From NCBI RefSeq assembly GCF_010015445.1, contig NC_053123.1, positions 7,834,434 through 7,898,433 of the forward strand: a stretch of 64,000 nt of DNA, read 5' to 3'. The DNA is from Perca fluviatilis. Taxonomy: Eukaryota; Chordata; Actinopteri; Perciformes; Percidae. Under the pieces are notes generated by a model that was given only the letters and a program-made list of their open reading frames with translations, was not told the DNA's origin and ran no database searches. Positions 35,050 to 44,908 of the stretch are shown here, piece by piece. Positions within the stretch are counted from its first letter, which is position 1, and every line of letters starts with the position of its first letter. The translations under genes and the position numbers were made by a program.

Positions 35050-36436
35050 TTAACCCTTGTGTGGTGTTTGGGTCTGTGGGACCCATTTTCAATGTTTGCT
35101 AAAAGAAAAATGATGCTATTTATTATTTATTCTAACTCAAACTCATTGGCCTTTTTCTGTGAAGAACATAAAAAATAACTTATTTTCAATGACTGGTACA
35201 CCCCACCTACACATAACTATTACATAGGAGGTGTTTGGGTCTACTGGACCCGAGTGTATTTAAATGTAGGTGCTATGAAACTATGTTGTCTTTCTACACC
35301 TGCTATTCCCACACAAAGTCACAAAATTGTTACATTTCAAGCACTTTCACCTGTTCTAAGTTCTAAGAAATAAGCACCAATCATGTTTAAAGATCTTGTT
35401 TCTATTTTTTTTACCTTTTCATAATTGAATTTTCTTATTTTCTCACAAAAAAACACGAAAATTATCATATAATCATAAATGTGATCTCACAGAGGTAAAT
35501 GGCAAATATGAACCATAAATGATGTATATTATTGGACATTGAGCTAAAGTAAAAATCTATTAAGTTATCTATTAATTGTTATGGCTGTATGGATTTGAAA
35601 GCCTAATAATGTGGTGGGTCAACCCGGTCTCACGCCAGGTCGTGAAATAGTGACGTTATTTTGATGTATTGATTCGTTTATGGATCACGATTTTCACGTT
35701 TATTTCGTGTACGCGTCACGAATTTTGAATGTGTACAGGTCACGATTTTCGAACCTGCTCTGGGGGACGCAACAACGGGGAAATGAGGCGCCACACGCTG
35801 GCCACAACAACAGGACGGACCGCCACATGTGGGAGGCGATCCCCGGGCGCATCCCCAGGCGCAAGGGCACACAACAAGGGCGAAACAAAACGCCACACGC
35901 CGGCCACAACAACGGGACGTGCCGCCAGTCGCGGGACCCAATCCCCGGGCACAGGGGCACACAACAGAGGGGAAATGAGACGCCACAACAACGGGACGGT
36001 TGTGGTTAGGAAAAGAAGAACGGGGAAAGGAACCGTCACACGCGGGACACGCCGACAACAGCGGGACAGTTCTGGTTAGGAAGAGAATAACGAGGAAAGG
36101 AACTGCAACACGCGGGACGCGATCCCCGGTCTCCGGGGTGAAAGTCCTGTGTTGTTTGACCCATCCACCACCCCCCCGACCAATCTCCCTGCGCAGACTT
36201 TCGCCTTATCAATACTACTCGCTACCGTCATCGTTCTGTGATCATGAAATATGCTTCCCATTGAAATACATTGCTTTAAAATTCTTAATCACCACACGAA
36301 AAAAAAACGACATTATCGTGTCCTGTCCACGACTCAATAGATTCAATAACGTGACCATATCACGCCCTGCCATGAGACCGGGCTGGGTGGGTCCACCAGA
36401 CCCAGGAACATTGGCTGTGTAACAAAAATATGAACA
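35050..36436 (+). mobile_element. piggyBac-like MITE, right terminus lost, with nested element
   Basis: It begins in a TTAA (35050-35053) followed by CCCTTGTGTGGTGTTTGGGT and GTGGGACCC, the start of a piggyBac-like fish family. The right part carries GGGTCCACCAGACCC and GGCTGTGTAACAAAAATATG, then stops abruptly near 36436 without its terminal bases or the second TTAA. LINE sequence resumes at once. The interior at 35621-36385 is another element. No transposase is seen. Confidence 0.7.
35621..36385. mobile_element. CCCGGTCTCA-ended element nested in the piggyBac-like MITE
   Basis: The ends AACCCGGTCTCACG and CATGAGACCGGGCT are inverted repeats. GGTGGGTC at 35613-35620 and 36386-36393 is a matching 8-bp target duplication, as in hAT. 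The interior 35760-36120 is GC-rich with two degenerate tandem units, one near 110 bp (GCCACACGCTGGCC and GCCACACGCCGGCC) and one near 80 bp (GGTTAGGAAAAGAAGAACGG). GTGAAAGTCCTGTGTTGTTT near 36139 is the module also seen near 2050, 31460, 50799 and 51128. Long frames on both strands here are by-products of its CpG-rich composition. Confidence 0.7.
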
Positions 36437-36837
36437 CACCATTATCAACCACCTGATGTACGCAGATGATATGGTGATTATTTGTCCATATAGTACTGGC
36501 CTTCAACAGTTACTAAGGGTCTGCTCCCAATATGGCTCAGACTTTGACATTAAGTACAATTCTGAGAAGAGTAATATGATTGCTAGAAGCAGTGAGGACA
36601 ATAAACTGTCATTTCCTGCTTTCTCTCTGTCTGGTACTGTCCTTTTAAGTCTACGATGAGGTCAAATACTTAGGACACTATATAACTGATGACCTGTCTG
36701 ATGATAGGGACATTCACAGACAGTACTGTATGATGTATGCACAAGCTAATATACTGAATCGCAAATTCCGTATATTAGCTTGTATGTGTGCTTGTATTAG
36801 CTTGTATGTGTTCATTGTCTGTGAAGACCACACTTTT
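36437..36837 (+). pseudogene. LINE ORF2: RT catalytic YADD segment
   Basis: The frame reads NHLMYADDMVIICPYSTGLQ then CSQYGSDFDIKYNSEKSNMI. YADD (from about 36460) is the catalytic metal-binding box of reverse transcriptase and the K-S/T block follows it. A shift near 36655 moves to EVKYLGHYITDDLSDDRDIH. A 22-bp tandem duplication (TTAGCTTGTATGTGT twice, 36774-36817) disturbs the frame again. Interrupted at the right by a MITE. Confidence 0.8.
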
Positions 36838-37093
36838 TAAAGGTCCGATGGCATGAAAATTTTACTTTTTTTAACATTAATAAGCGTTCCCCCAGCCTGC
36901 CTATGGTCCCCCAGTGGCTAGAAATGGTGATAGGTGTAAACCGAGCCCTGGGTATCCTGCTCTGCCTTTGAGAAAATGAAAGCTCAGATGGGCCGATCTG
37001 GAATCTTGCTACTTATGACCTCAGATACAGTATTAGGGGACCACTAAGGTCTATATAAAATCATCCAAAGAGCACCATGTCATGGGACCTTTA
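36838..37093. mobile_element. AAAGGTCC MITE in the LINE
   Basis: The ends AAAGGTCCGATGGCATG and CATGTCATGGGACCTTT are inverted repeats of a very common fish MITE. The inserted interval falls inside a TTTAAA site, so a 3-4 bp duplication (TAA or TTAA) is likely but ambiguous. The copy is about 255 bp, shorter than copies I remember, so probably internally deleted. Confidence 0.8.
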
Positions 37094-37297
37094 AAGCTTT
37101 TTGCACCCCAATGTATACTGCCCACTTGTGCCGGCGCTGTAAAAAAAAGCAGTATGCAGAAGCTCAATGTGGCATAATAATGATGGCATGAGGCTGCTGC
37201 TTAAAATGCCACTATGGAGCAGTGCAAGCCAAATGTTTGTAAGTGTTGATGTATCCACCTGCCTTGCTGTAGACTTGTAGACTGAGTCATTCAACAG
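37091..37297 (+). pseudogene. LINE ORF2: RT thumb and C-terminal segment
   Basis: FKAFCTPMYTAHL in one frame, then after a shift NNDGMRLLLKMPLWSSASQM followed by FVSVDVSTCLAVDL. These are C-terminal blocks of this LINE group and continue the RT from the YADD segment. The hAT at 37298 cuts the sequence. Confidence 0.75.
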
Positions 37298-37569
37298 CAG
37301 TGGCGGTTCTACATTGAATTACACCCAGGGCGAGACCCCCTTCGAGCACCCCCCTATTTTAAGTTCTGATAACCTATACTGCCATATTTTGTGCAGAGTT
37401 GTGTTCATTGTCTTTTGAAAATGTTGGAGGTGGAGATTGTGCAACTTAAAAAGTGTGTTTAAAAAAAGTGCAATAGTTAAATAACTGGATTCTCTTAAGT
37501 GTGTTTTTCAAATGTTCTAATAAAGGCTTTGTGCAATTGAGAAATAATTTTCTCTTTCACTTTGTTGTT

Positions 37570-37645
<76 letters not shown>

Positions 37646-38165
37646 CCAAAATATATACAATCAGATATATAAAAAATGTAACAAGAGCAGAGAGCAAGAA
37701 TAATATAAAATATTAAGAATAATATGCAAATAAAATATAGAATAAATATTCTAAATAGCACAAATCCTTCATCACACAAATGTGAAAACGCACTAAAGAG
37801 AATCTAATTATTACACTATTGCACTAAGAACAGAAAACAATAACTAAAACCTGACCTTTCTGGCCTTCCTTAGGCCTATTGCAAAATCATCAATGATGCG
37901 TATGAAATCTGCTCCCCTATTGAATGATTGATACTGACGGAAAGGCCAGTGATCAGTTCCAGGGACATGGTTGACCTCAGGTATAACTTGATCAACTTGG
38001 GGGTTGGGGTGCCAATTTGCCAATTCCCCACACGGTGAAATGATAGATGATTGAGTAGAAAACCGCTTTGAGGATTTTTAAGTGCTTGTGCTGCCCCCCC
38101 ATGTGTCATGAAAAAATGCCGCCCCGGGCGGCTGCCCGCTTCACCTGTGCCAAAAACCGCTACTG
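37298..38165. mobile_element. hAT element inserted in the LINE
   Basis: The left end CAGTGGCGGTTCTA and the right end, which reads CAGTAGCGGTTTTTG on the opposite strand, are TIRs. The flanks TTCAACAG (37290-37297) and TTCAACAA (38166-38173) agree at 7 of 8. The interior holds a (TA)n tract at 37573-37642. Removing the element joins LINE codons in frame, which confirms the insertion. No transposase frame is seen. Confidence 0.85.
37573..37642. repeat. (TA)n microsatellite
   Basis: Uninterrupted 70-base TA tract inside the hAT element. Confidence 0.95.
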
Positions 38166-38420
38166 TTCAACAACATAATTGCAACACTAGTAAACCCTGC
38201 AATGAGTGCGGTTAGGTACACTTTGAGATTGTGGAACCATTGCCGTTTTAGTCTATATGCTAATATCTGAACACTCTTTTTGTGTATTGTGGAACTCTGA
38301 CTGTTGTAGTCATTTCTTATTGTATGTGTTTTATCTTGTATTTGTCTGTCTTTTGCTATGTTTTGTATTGTGCTAAGGACCTTTTTTTGGTGTGTCCTGA
38401 ATAAAGAATAAAGTAAAGTA
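38166..38420 (+). pseudogene. LINE ORF2 last residues and 3' tail
   Basis: The frame continues NIIATLVNPAMSAVRYTLRL then WNHCRFSLYANI and stops. A UTR of about 140 bp ends in TGAATAAAGAATAAAGTAAA, a LINE tail. Target duplications were not resolved. Confidence 0.7.
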
Positions 38421-38879
38421 ATATATGTTTTATACATTATTTATACAATATATGTTTTTACATAAGAGTTTATTTAGATACAAGAATTCAGCATCAATTT
38501 ACAAGCTTCTGCAGAGCTCGGAGAGGACCGTACTCAGATTCTCAAACTGGTCACTCTGCCTTTCTTTGTTTGAAATCTGTAAATCTATACTTCATAAATT
38601 GGGGTGGGATCAATAATTGACCAGTGGCTACAAGCTAACTGGCCTTCTGTTCAACAAAGACATCTCTATCTTGGGGGCCCCACTGATAACACATTCCAGA
38701 TGTTTCCTGTGGCCATTTCCTGTGGCCCTTTTCCTATAGAAGTGTGGTAGAGTTCATTTGAGTCCTCAAGCCGAATCTTAAGTACAAGTCATAAATGTTC
38801 AGCTAAAGCTTAAATACAAGTTATATAGAATGGTCAGATACAATAGGGTGTTAATATACTACAAGAGGTTTAAAAACAA
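38421..38879. other. Non-coding spacer
   Basis: No feature supported. Confidence 0.4.
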
Positions 38880-38993
38880 GCACATATCGGCCATATATCA
38901 GCCAAAATAAATCAGCAGCATTTATCGGCCATGGGCTGACCGGCATCGGCCAGAGACAAAAAACCCATGTCAGTCGACCTCTAATTACAATGT
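38880..38993 (+). repeat. MITE right end (TCGGCC-rich)
   Basis: Repeated ATCGGCC words, then ACCCATGTCAGTCGACCTCT, the terminus of a common fish MITE. The left end was not found. Confidence 0.55.
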
Positions 38994-39159
38994 CCTGATT
39001 ATGGGAAATAAATGTTATCAAATGTTGCTATGGAATAAAATTACAGATTCCCTGGATATTAAATTGTGTTGTGATGTCATAATTAAACTTAATGTTGACA
39101 TGGTACACTGATAAACTTTTGAAAAGGGCACCCCATATCAAAAAGGTTGCCAACCCCTG
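38994..39159 (-). repeat. hAT-type end CAGGGGTTGGCAACC
   Basis: On minus the block starts CAGGGGTTGGCAACCTTTTT. Only this end is visible. The 14-bp array begins within three bases of it. Confidence 0.5.
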
Positions 39160-39161
39160 CT

Positions 39162-39685
39162 ACAGACAGAAGATTATGGACAGAAGGCTAGGAGCAGAAG
39201 GCTACAGACAGAAGGCTACAGACAGAAGGCTACAGACAGAAGGCTACAGACATAAGGCTGCAGACAGAAGGCTACAGACAGAAGGCTACAGACATAAGGC
39301 TACAGACATAAGGCTACAGACAGAAGGCTACGGACAGAAGGCTACGGACATAAGGCTACGGACATAAGGCTACGGACAGAAGGCTACGGACAGAAGGCTA
39401 CAGACAGAAGGCTGCAGACAGAAGGCTACAGACATAAGGCTACGGACAGAAGGCTACAGACATAAGGCTACGGACAGAAGGCTACAGACAGAAGGCTGCA
39501 GACAGAAGGCTACAGACATAAGGCTACGGACGGAAGGCTACGGACAGAAGGCTACGGACAGAAGGCTACGGACAGAAGGCTACAGACATAAGGCTACAGA
39601 CAGAAGGCTGCAGACAGAAGGCTACAGACAGGCTACGGACAGAACACTACGGACAAAAGGCAACAGACAAAAGAAGGCCAATACA

Positions 39686-39717
<32 letters not shown>

Positions 39718-39830
39718 AAAAGAAAAAGAAAAAAAAAAAAAAAGGGGGGAGAAAAAAAGAGAGGGAAAAAAAAAAGGGAAAAAAAGAAAGGGAAAAAAAA
39801 AGGGGGAAAAAAGCAAAAAGACAGAAGGCT
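39162..39830 (+). repeat. 14-bp minisatellite, about 37 units, with purine-run interruption
   Basis: The unit is ACAGACAGAAGGCT with variants A/G at base 1, A/G at base 3 (ACGG) and AGAA/ATAA in the middle. Units run in register from 39162 to about 39615, after which a shortened and mutated set reaches 39680. A 129-base purine-only run follows (39685-39813) and one more GACAGAAGGCT lies at 39820-39830. Some unit variants recur in blocks: the order plain, G-start, ATAA, ACGG appears twice, six units apart, in the middle of the array. Confidence 0.9.
39685..39813 (+). repeat. 129-nt homopurine tract
   Basis: Only A and G on plus from 39685 to 39813: A runs with single Gs, then GGGGGGAG, GAGAGGG and repeated AAAGGG groups. 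It is embedded in the 14-bp array. Confidence 0.9.
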
Positions 39831-39928
39831 CTAGCTGGATCTGTATCTAACGTTGAGCACAAATGAGCCTTAACAGTGTTGGTGATGAAAGTTCACCGCC
39901 CTGCTGATGGACAACCTTCTAAAACTAT

Positions 39929-40950
39929 AGGGCCAGTTGTTCAAAACATTTAATCTGGATCAAAATGATCCGGATTTGGAAATTCCATTTTTTGCTATTC
40001 AGGATCAGGTAATCTGTCTTACTTTTATGCTGGTTTTTCAAAGCAACATTGATTACCAAATCCGGATTACCAATGCTCTAAATGGGACAACATATCACAA
40101 TGTGGGCTACCAGCTATGTAAAGAAACAGGTAGGACAGCCAACATGGGGTCACTGTAAGTGTTTCTTATTTTGAGACAAAAATAACAAAACATCCACTTC
40201 CATTCATAATTTATTTTATGACCCCTCATCTGAGCCACAACAAATAAAAACAACAACAACACAAACAAATACATTGTGGATATTTTGAAAACGTCTTAAC
40301 AACAAAACAAAAAAAGGCTAAATGTCCAATAGTTAACAAAATAAAGAATGTTCAGGGTTCTTCTTCATCTGAGGAGGAGAGACCAGCATTTCCAAGCCCT
40401 GCTTTTAGGAGGCGGCTCTGAAGTTTGGCTTTGGTTTGCTGCAGTTTATTTGTTCCTCTGCCAGGAGTATCTGTGCTTCTACTCTTTCAGTTTCTCATTT
40501 AGACATGGGGACAAGATCATTTTTATTTTATTTTTACTTTACTATACTTAATAGCTTAATTGGTAGCCTATGTCTACTTTATCACTGTTACAACGGTTAC
40601 ACAAGTCAAGTGCAAAATATAAATAAAAGTATATACACTACATGATACAAATGTATTATTTGACCAATTTTAAAGTTTTACTACATTTTCTTCCTGGAAT
40701 CCACCTTGAAATCCTACCCCCTGTTGGGATCAGGATAATCCTGTTTTTTTTGGATCAAAGTTATCCAAATCCTATTGACAAGTTTTGAACAACAAAAACT
40801 GAAGGTTTGATCGAGATTAAAACTAGGGTTGGATTCCGTGATCTAATCTGATTTCAGATTCCTTCTTTCCCTTTTGAACAACCCATTTTCAAGATTTGAT
40901 CCAATCCGATAACCAAAATCCGATCGGTTTACCTTTGAACAACTGGCCCC
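39929..40950. mobile_element. TIR element with AT target, ISL2EU-like or Harbinger-like
   Basis: AGGGCCAGTTGTTCAAA at 39929-39945 pairs with TTTGAACAACTGGCCCC ending at 40950. AT dinucleotides flank both ends (39927-39928 and 40951-40952). The right part repeats TTTTGAACAAC near 40784 and 40870, and both ends carry GGATCA/TCCGGAT words. A minus frame near 40340-40500 has a helical, charged look (ERVEAQILLAEEQ) but no identifiable domain. A 2-bp AT duplication would suit ISL2EU. Non-autonomous at 1,022 bp. Confidence 0.65.
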
Positions 40951-40952
40951 AT

Positions 40953-41765
40953 GATGTGCGTGCTTTTGGAAACCTTTTTTTGCATTTCCTTATTCACAAC
41001 CTTGACATAGAGAGTTGCCTTTGTTCCATCAAATGCTCAAAAGTGAAGATGTGTTTCGTGGGGACACACATTAAACACCCTTCTTTCCAAGAAAAGAACA
41101 GTTCCCTGTTAAACAATGGCACATTCATTTAGGAACAGCTCTGCTTTAATGTCAGGAATACTGACTTGCTGTCTCATTGTCACATCTGTACTGGAGGTGT
41201 CACAATTTCAGACATACTGTAACGTTGAGTCCCATGGTGTGAGATGACTGGTACAGAAGAAGTTCTCTGTGCTCTAATGCCACAGTGTTCTCGGAGGATG
41301 GCAGATAATGAGAGGGAGACAAAAAAAGAGCCAGGCAGAGACCGAGACAGACTGGAATGTAAGAGATTCAGATACTTGATATACTTTTAACAAGATAAAA
41401 GTGAAGGATTACAAAAAGGTTCCCCATAAATAGACTCAAATCATAAACTAGGTGTTCACTTGTTTGGACAGCTTAATAACAAATCACTCTGCTTTTCTTC
41501 CCGCTGTCTCCTTCTTTGTCTTGCAAAGAACACAACAGAATAATCATATAGATCACATAATACGCTCAGTCGTGTTTACCGAAGAGAAAGCAGAGAGGTC
41601 ATGAAGAAACCAGTGAGAGACTGAGCGCAAATAACACTAAGTATTGAACTTTTTAAATGGCAAGTTGTATTGATGTAGTATAAATGGTCCATTAACAGTG
41701 TGAGCGTCTGTCTCTGTGTGTCAATATGTCTGTATGTGCATGCACAGTACATGGTGACTGGCAAT
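40953..41765. other. Non-coding, no recognised gene
   Basis: Unique-looking sequence without a supported frame. Confidence 0.35.
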
Positions 41766-42260
41766 TTAAAGTCCCACTCCAGAAACATTTTAGAGTATGT
41801 ACAACTACTCTGTTACAATCAATATTTTGTTTAACATGGTTTACCCACATAAAAAGTTAAATTAAAGTCTGAAAAGGGGCTAGAAGCACATCTACCCTTT
41901 CTCTCTGATTGAACATTTTTGGATGTGGCCTCGTCCCGCCCACCGTGCTAGTGCTCGCGCTTGTTTGAGGCTTGTTCTGTAACTAGATTCTAGCATCTAC
42001 CTCAGGTTGACCGGTAAAAGATCAGCTCGTATCTAGATGACTGGAAATATTGGAGATTAAGCCATGGTTTATCATGTTTGAGCCTCACACTGGGTTGCGA
42101 CAGGAGGAGACGGGATGACCTTCTTGCGGTGCCCTCGCGACACCGGCATCTGCTTGGGCAGCCCTCATGCCGAGTTCCCGCGAGCTCGTTGCACCCAGTA
42201 ACCAATCCCTGCGACATGGCACTCAAGGGAAAGCAACAATATCAAATGTATTTAAATGTT
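41766..42260. repeat. Interspersed repeat fragments
   Basis: TTTAAAGTCCCACTCCAGAA near 41764 is the start of a recurring fish MITE. Its right end is not seen. The CpG-rich part at 42090-42215 has frames in several phases without motifs. Confidence 0.4.
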
Positions 42261-42596
42261 TAAGGGCCCTATCTTGCACTCAGCACAATTTACTTTGTAC
42301 ACCGACGCATGTATCATTCCTAGTTTGCGTAGCGTGTTCAGGGGCAAATGTTCCCTGGTGCTATTTTGCAGTTTCAGAAAACAATTCCGCCACAGACCAG
42401 GTAAAACCTGTCTAAAGTCAGTGGCGCTAGTCTAAAGTCAGTGGCGCGTTATTCAGATGCTATTTTAGGGGCGCATGCTTGGCCATAATGTAGCATGTGC
42501 ACAACGTGCATACACTTTGCTTCTCTAGTCTACACGGACGCAGCAGTTCCCATTTTTGCAAACCATACATAATTACAAGGAAATATATTACTGAAA

Positions 42597-42806
42597 ATGC
42601 GCTTCAGGTGTTTGGATAGGTCAGGAGGCACTTTACAGTACAGTCCTCAAAAAGTCGCAGCATTCTTTGTGGCTTGTTGTGTTTTACACAACATTTCCAT
42701 GAATCATGGATGTGTTGATGACATAAATGAGGAAATATTAGAGGACTTAAGGAGACGTGATGTTGAACTATGGCGGGATTGGACACTCCGGTGGGATCTG
42801 GTCCGG
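42597..42806 (+). pseudogene. Harbinger transposase C-terminal fragment (copy 2)
   Basis: RFRCLDRSGGTLQYSPQKVA and the following CCVLHNISMNHGC are the HARBI1-type C-terminus, nearly identical to copy 1 (M/R difference at the third residue; RQ/WR near the end). The catalytic core upstream is absent. The hAT insertion at 42807 ends the homologous part; the open frame to 42968 is hAT sequence. Confidence 0.7.
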
Positions 42807-43667
42807 GAGGGTTGTGCCGATGGACGATATCATCGTCCATCGTGGAGAGCAACCATCGTGATGTGTCTTCCGGTCAAACACACTAATCCTAGCCGCGGGC
42901 GCTGGACGGAAATTGACAAGTCGCTCGGTCTTAAGCTAGCAAAGACACAAAGACAAGATTGGCTGTAGTGATACTTTCTCTCTCCCCTGTCAGCTGTAGC
43001 TCGCTCTACCTTCTAACGTTGGACACAGCGGTCTCAAGCGAGAGAGAAAAAGCGTTAAAAGTGGAGGGGCTATCACACTTTTTTCTTTCCCCTCATTGGA
43101 CTAAGTTTGCCGACACTACTGTCTGTGTGCGTGCATCAATAAGTAAGTCTGAGGTCCTGTAGGTACGGGACGATGTCATGCAGGATTTATGAATGTACGT
43201 TAGCAACAGGCTAATTCACGAGGGTGCTATTTTATGTGTGAGCTAATATTGCGCATCTGTTCATGTGCGCTGCAAGAGTTATGTTTCTGTTTATTGAATG
43301 CGTTATTCAGTGCAAACATAACCGTGAATGTAGTTTAAAGTCAGTAATGATGGTATGTTAGGTTATTACTGTCGCTCTGTTGAAGGCAGACGTCCCACTG
43401 TACTGTCGCTACGCAGATCACGGACATCTGATTGATTTTACTGCACCGTAGTTAAGTGAAAGTAGGTCATGTTGTAAAACCTACCAGCAGGGCACCATTT
43501 CCAGAGGGCATATAAATGTATCGTTTCTATGTTAACTGTTGGCCCATAGTAGTAGGAAAAAATATTTATGTAAAGCTACCGCTACCGGCGCACGATATCA
43601 TCGTCCATCACGATGTTTTACTGTAACCATCGTCAACTGCCAATTTAGGGGACATCGCCCAACCCTA
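42807..43667. mobile_element. hAT element nested in Harbinger copy 2
   Basis: The ends GAGGGTTGTGCCGATG and, inverted, TAGGGTTGGGCGATG are TIRs. The flanks TGGTCCGG (42799-42806) and TGGAGCGG (43668-43675) agree at 6 of 8, and copy 1 shows the uninterrupted site (CTGGTGGAGCAGGTGG near 24420). GGACGATATCATCGTCCATC near 42824 and its near copy at 43593 form subterminal repeats. No transposase. Confidence 0.75.
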
Positions 43668-44119
43668 TGGAGCGGGTGGACAGAGATGGAGTGGGGGGAG
43701 GAGGAAGGGGCACAACAGGAGCAGGTGGTGCGTTTGGAGGCCCACGCTCCATGGCTGCAGCAATCCTCTCCAGACTTGAGGAGATGCCCGAGAGGAGCAG
43801 CAACATCGCCACCCAGTCAAGACGGCCATTAATTACTTTGCCACATCCCGGACAGCAATCCGCCATGGAACAAGCGCGCCTGCTCTTAAAAGGAATGTGA
43901 CATGACGCTCTGATTGGTTTATTGCACATTACGCCCAAACCACACCTATGAGTAATGTAGCTACTTCAGACCAGCCCATTTCAGATTTCCGTGGGGCGCA
44001 AGAGTCATTTATCCCGCCGGTATAATAGCAACAGCGCCCGAGATCCGCCCACAAAGCTACTTGCATTTCCTGTTTGATACTTTCAAACAGATTTTCAGAT
44101 CGTTAAAATAGGGCCCTAA

Positions 44120-44908
44120 GTGTTGTTCTATGAAGTCCAGTGTAGTCTATCCAGAGCGTTCCACTTCCAGGATTGATCTGGTTTCCCTTTACACACCGAC
44201 ACCTTTTAAAGATTTTAGTTTTTTGATGTTCGTTTTTCTGTTTTTTCGCATCTGTGAAAAGCCTTTGGAGAGCTGCATACTGCGCCATCCCACATGCAAA
44301 CTTACAAAGTGTGTGTTTGTATGGTCTATGTTTTATATGGCAGCTACACAGGCTTGAACAGTAGCCTACATGCACTTCTCAGCACAAGAAAATGGGGCAT
44401 AATACCTCTTCTCTTTCCCTTCTTTTCTTCAATGAATTCCGGCACATTCTAGATTTGGCCCGTCACTCAGTAATTGCATGAGATCCACTTAACCTTTAGA
44501 AGGAATAACTCTAACAAAAGCTATCTGCCTTCACTGTGTGCTGCAGAATTTTGTTAATGAACTCAAACAGAGAGCCCTTTGCCTCCTATCTAAATGTCAT
44601 CGGACATCATGAAACACTGGGGGAACTCCATACCATGCCTGAGGACTTTTAAAACAAGTTTTTGTTTTCTTTATGTTTTTTGTTTTTTTGTCTTTCCCAA
44701 CTGTGATGACGCAGACTGTTCTGGCAGAGGCTGGCTGAGACATAAGCCAATAAGCTGCTGCTCAGGGCCAGCATGCAAAATCCAATGTGAACTCTTGCTG
44801 GCTTCCTCTGTTCATTTTTGGGATTAGGCCTGGCACTAAAATAAAGTGACCCTGAAAACCAGATTTACATAGGCCTGAGTTTAGCCTGTAGTCTTAAATC
44901 AACTGTAC
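44120..44908. other. Non-coding, unique-looking
   Basis: The stretch 44440-44640 has the even texture of conserved non-coding DNA, but I see no specific motif to support a call. T-rich runs lie near 44215-44250 and 44660-44690. Confidence 0.35.

Larger units (their letters stand above)
33250..38420 (+). mobile_element. APE-type LINE broken by several insertions
   Basis: Remnants of one non-LTR retrotransposon lie in order on plus: endonuclease (33253-33645 and 33975 on), linker, RT fingers (34861-35049), the RT YADD box (36460 on), the RT thumb and C-terminus (37091-37297) and the last residues with the 3' tail (38166-38420, ending in AATAAAGAATAAAGTAAAG). Between them sit an unidentified 330-bp piece, a piggyBac-like element carrying another element, a MITE and a hAT. 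Stops and shifts are scattered through the coding parts. The protein pattern belongs to the jockey-type group of LINEs, but the clade cannot be fixed by eye. Confidence 0.8.
42264..44116 (+). mobile_element. PIF/Harbinger element, copy 2, complete ends, with nested hAT
   Basis: TIRs GGGCCCTATCTT (42264) and AAAATAGGGCCC (to 44116) are flanked by TAA at 42261-42263 and 44117-44119, the TWA-type duplication of PIF/Harbinger. It aligns with copy 1 but has a 17-base tandem duplication TCTAAAGTCAGTGGCGC (42411 and 42431) and an 861-bp insert at 42807. The 3' part, 43668-44060, keeps GGTTTATTGCACATTACGCC and CCCGAGATCCGCCCACAAAG as in copy 1. Confidence 0.85.

Noticed and set aside
35678..36079. 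Five overlapping frames over 85 codons on both strands
   Set aside because: Produced by GC-rich tandem units with few stop codons; no protein likeness.
39092..39367. Frame encoding repeated TEGYRQKATDRRLQ-type units
   Set aside because: Translation of the 14-bp minisatellite, whose length keeps several frames open; no sign of a gene.
39162..39680. CRISPR array
   Set aside because: Contiguous 14-bp units without unique spacers in a eukaryotic sequence; a minisatellite.
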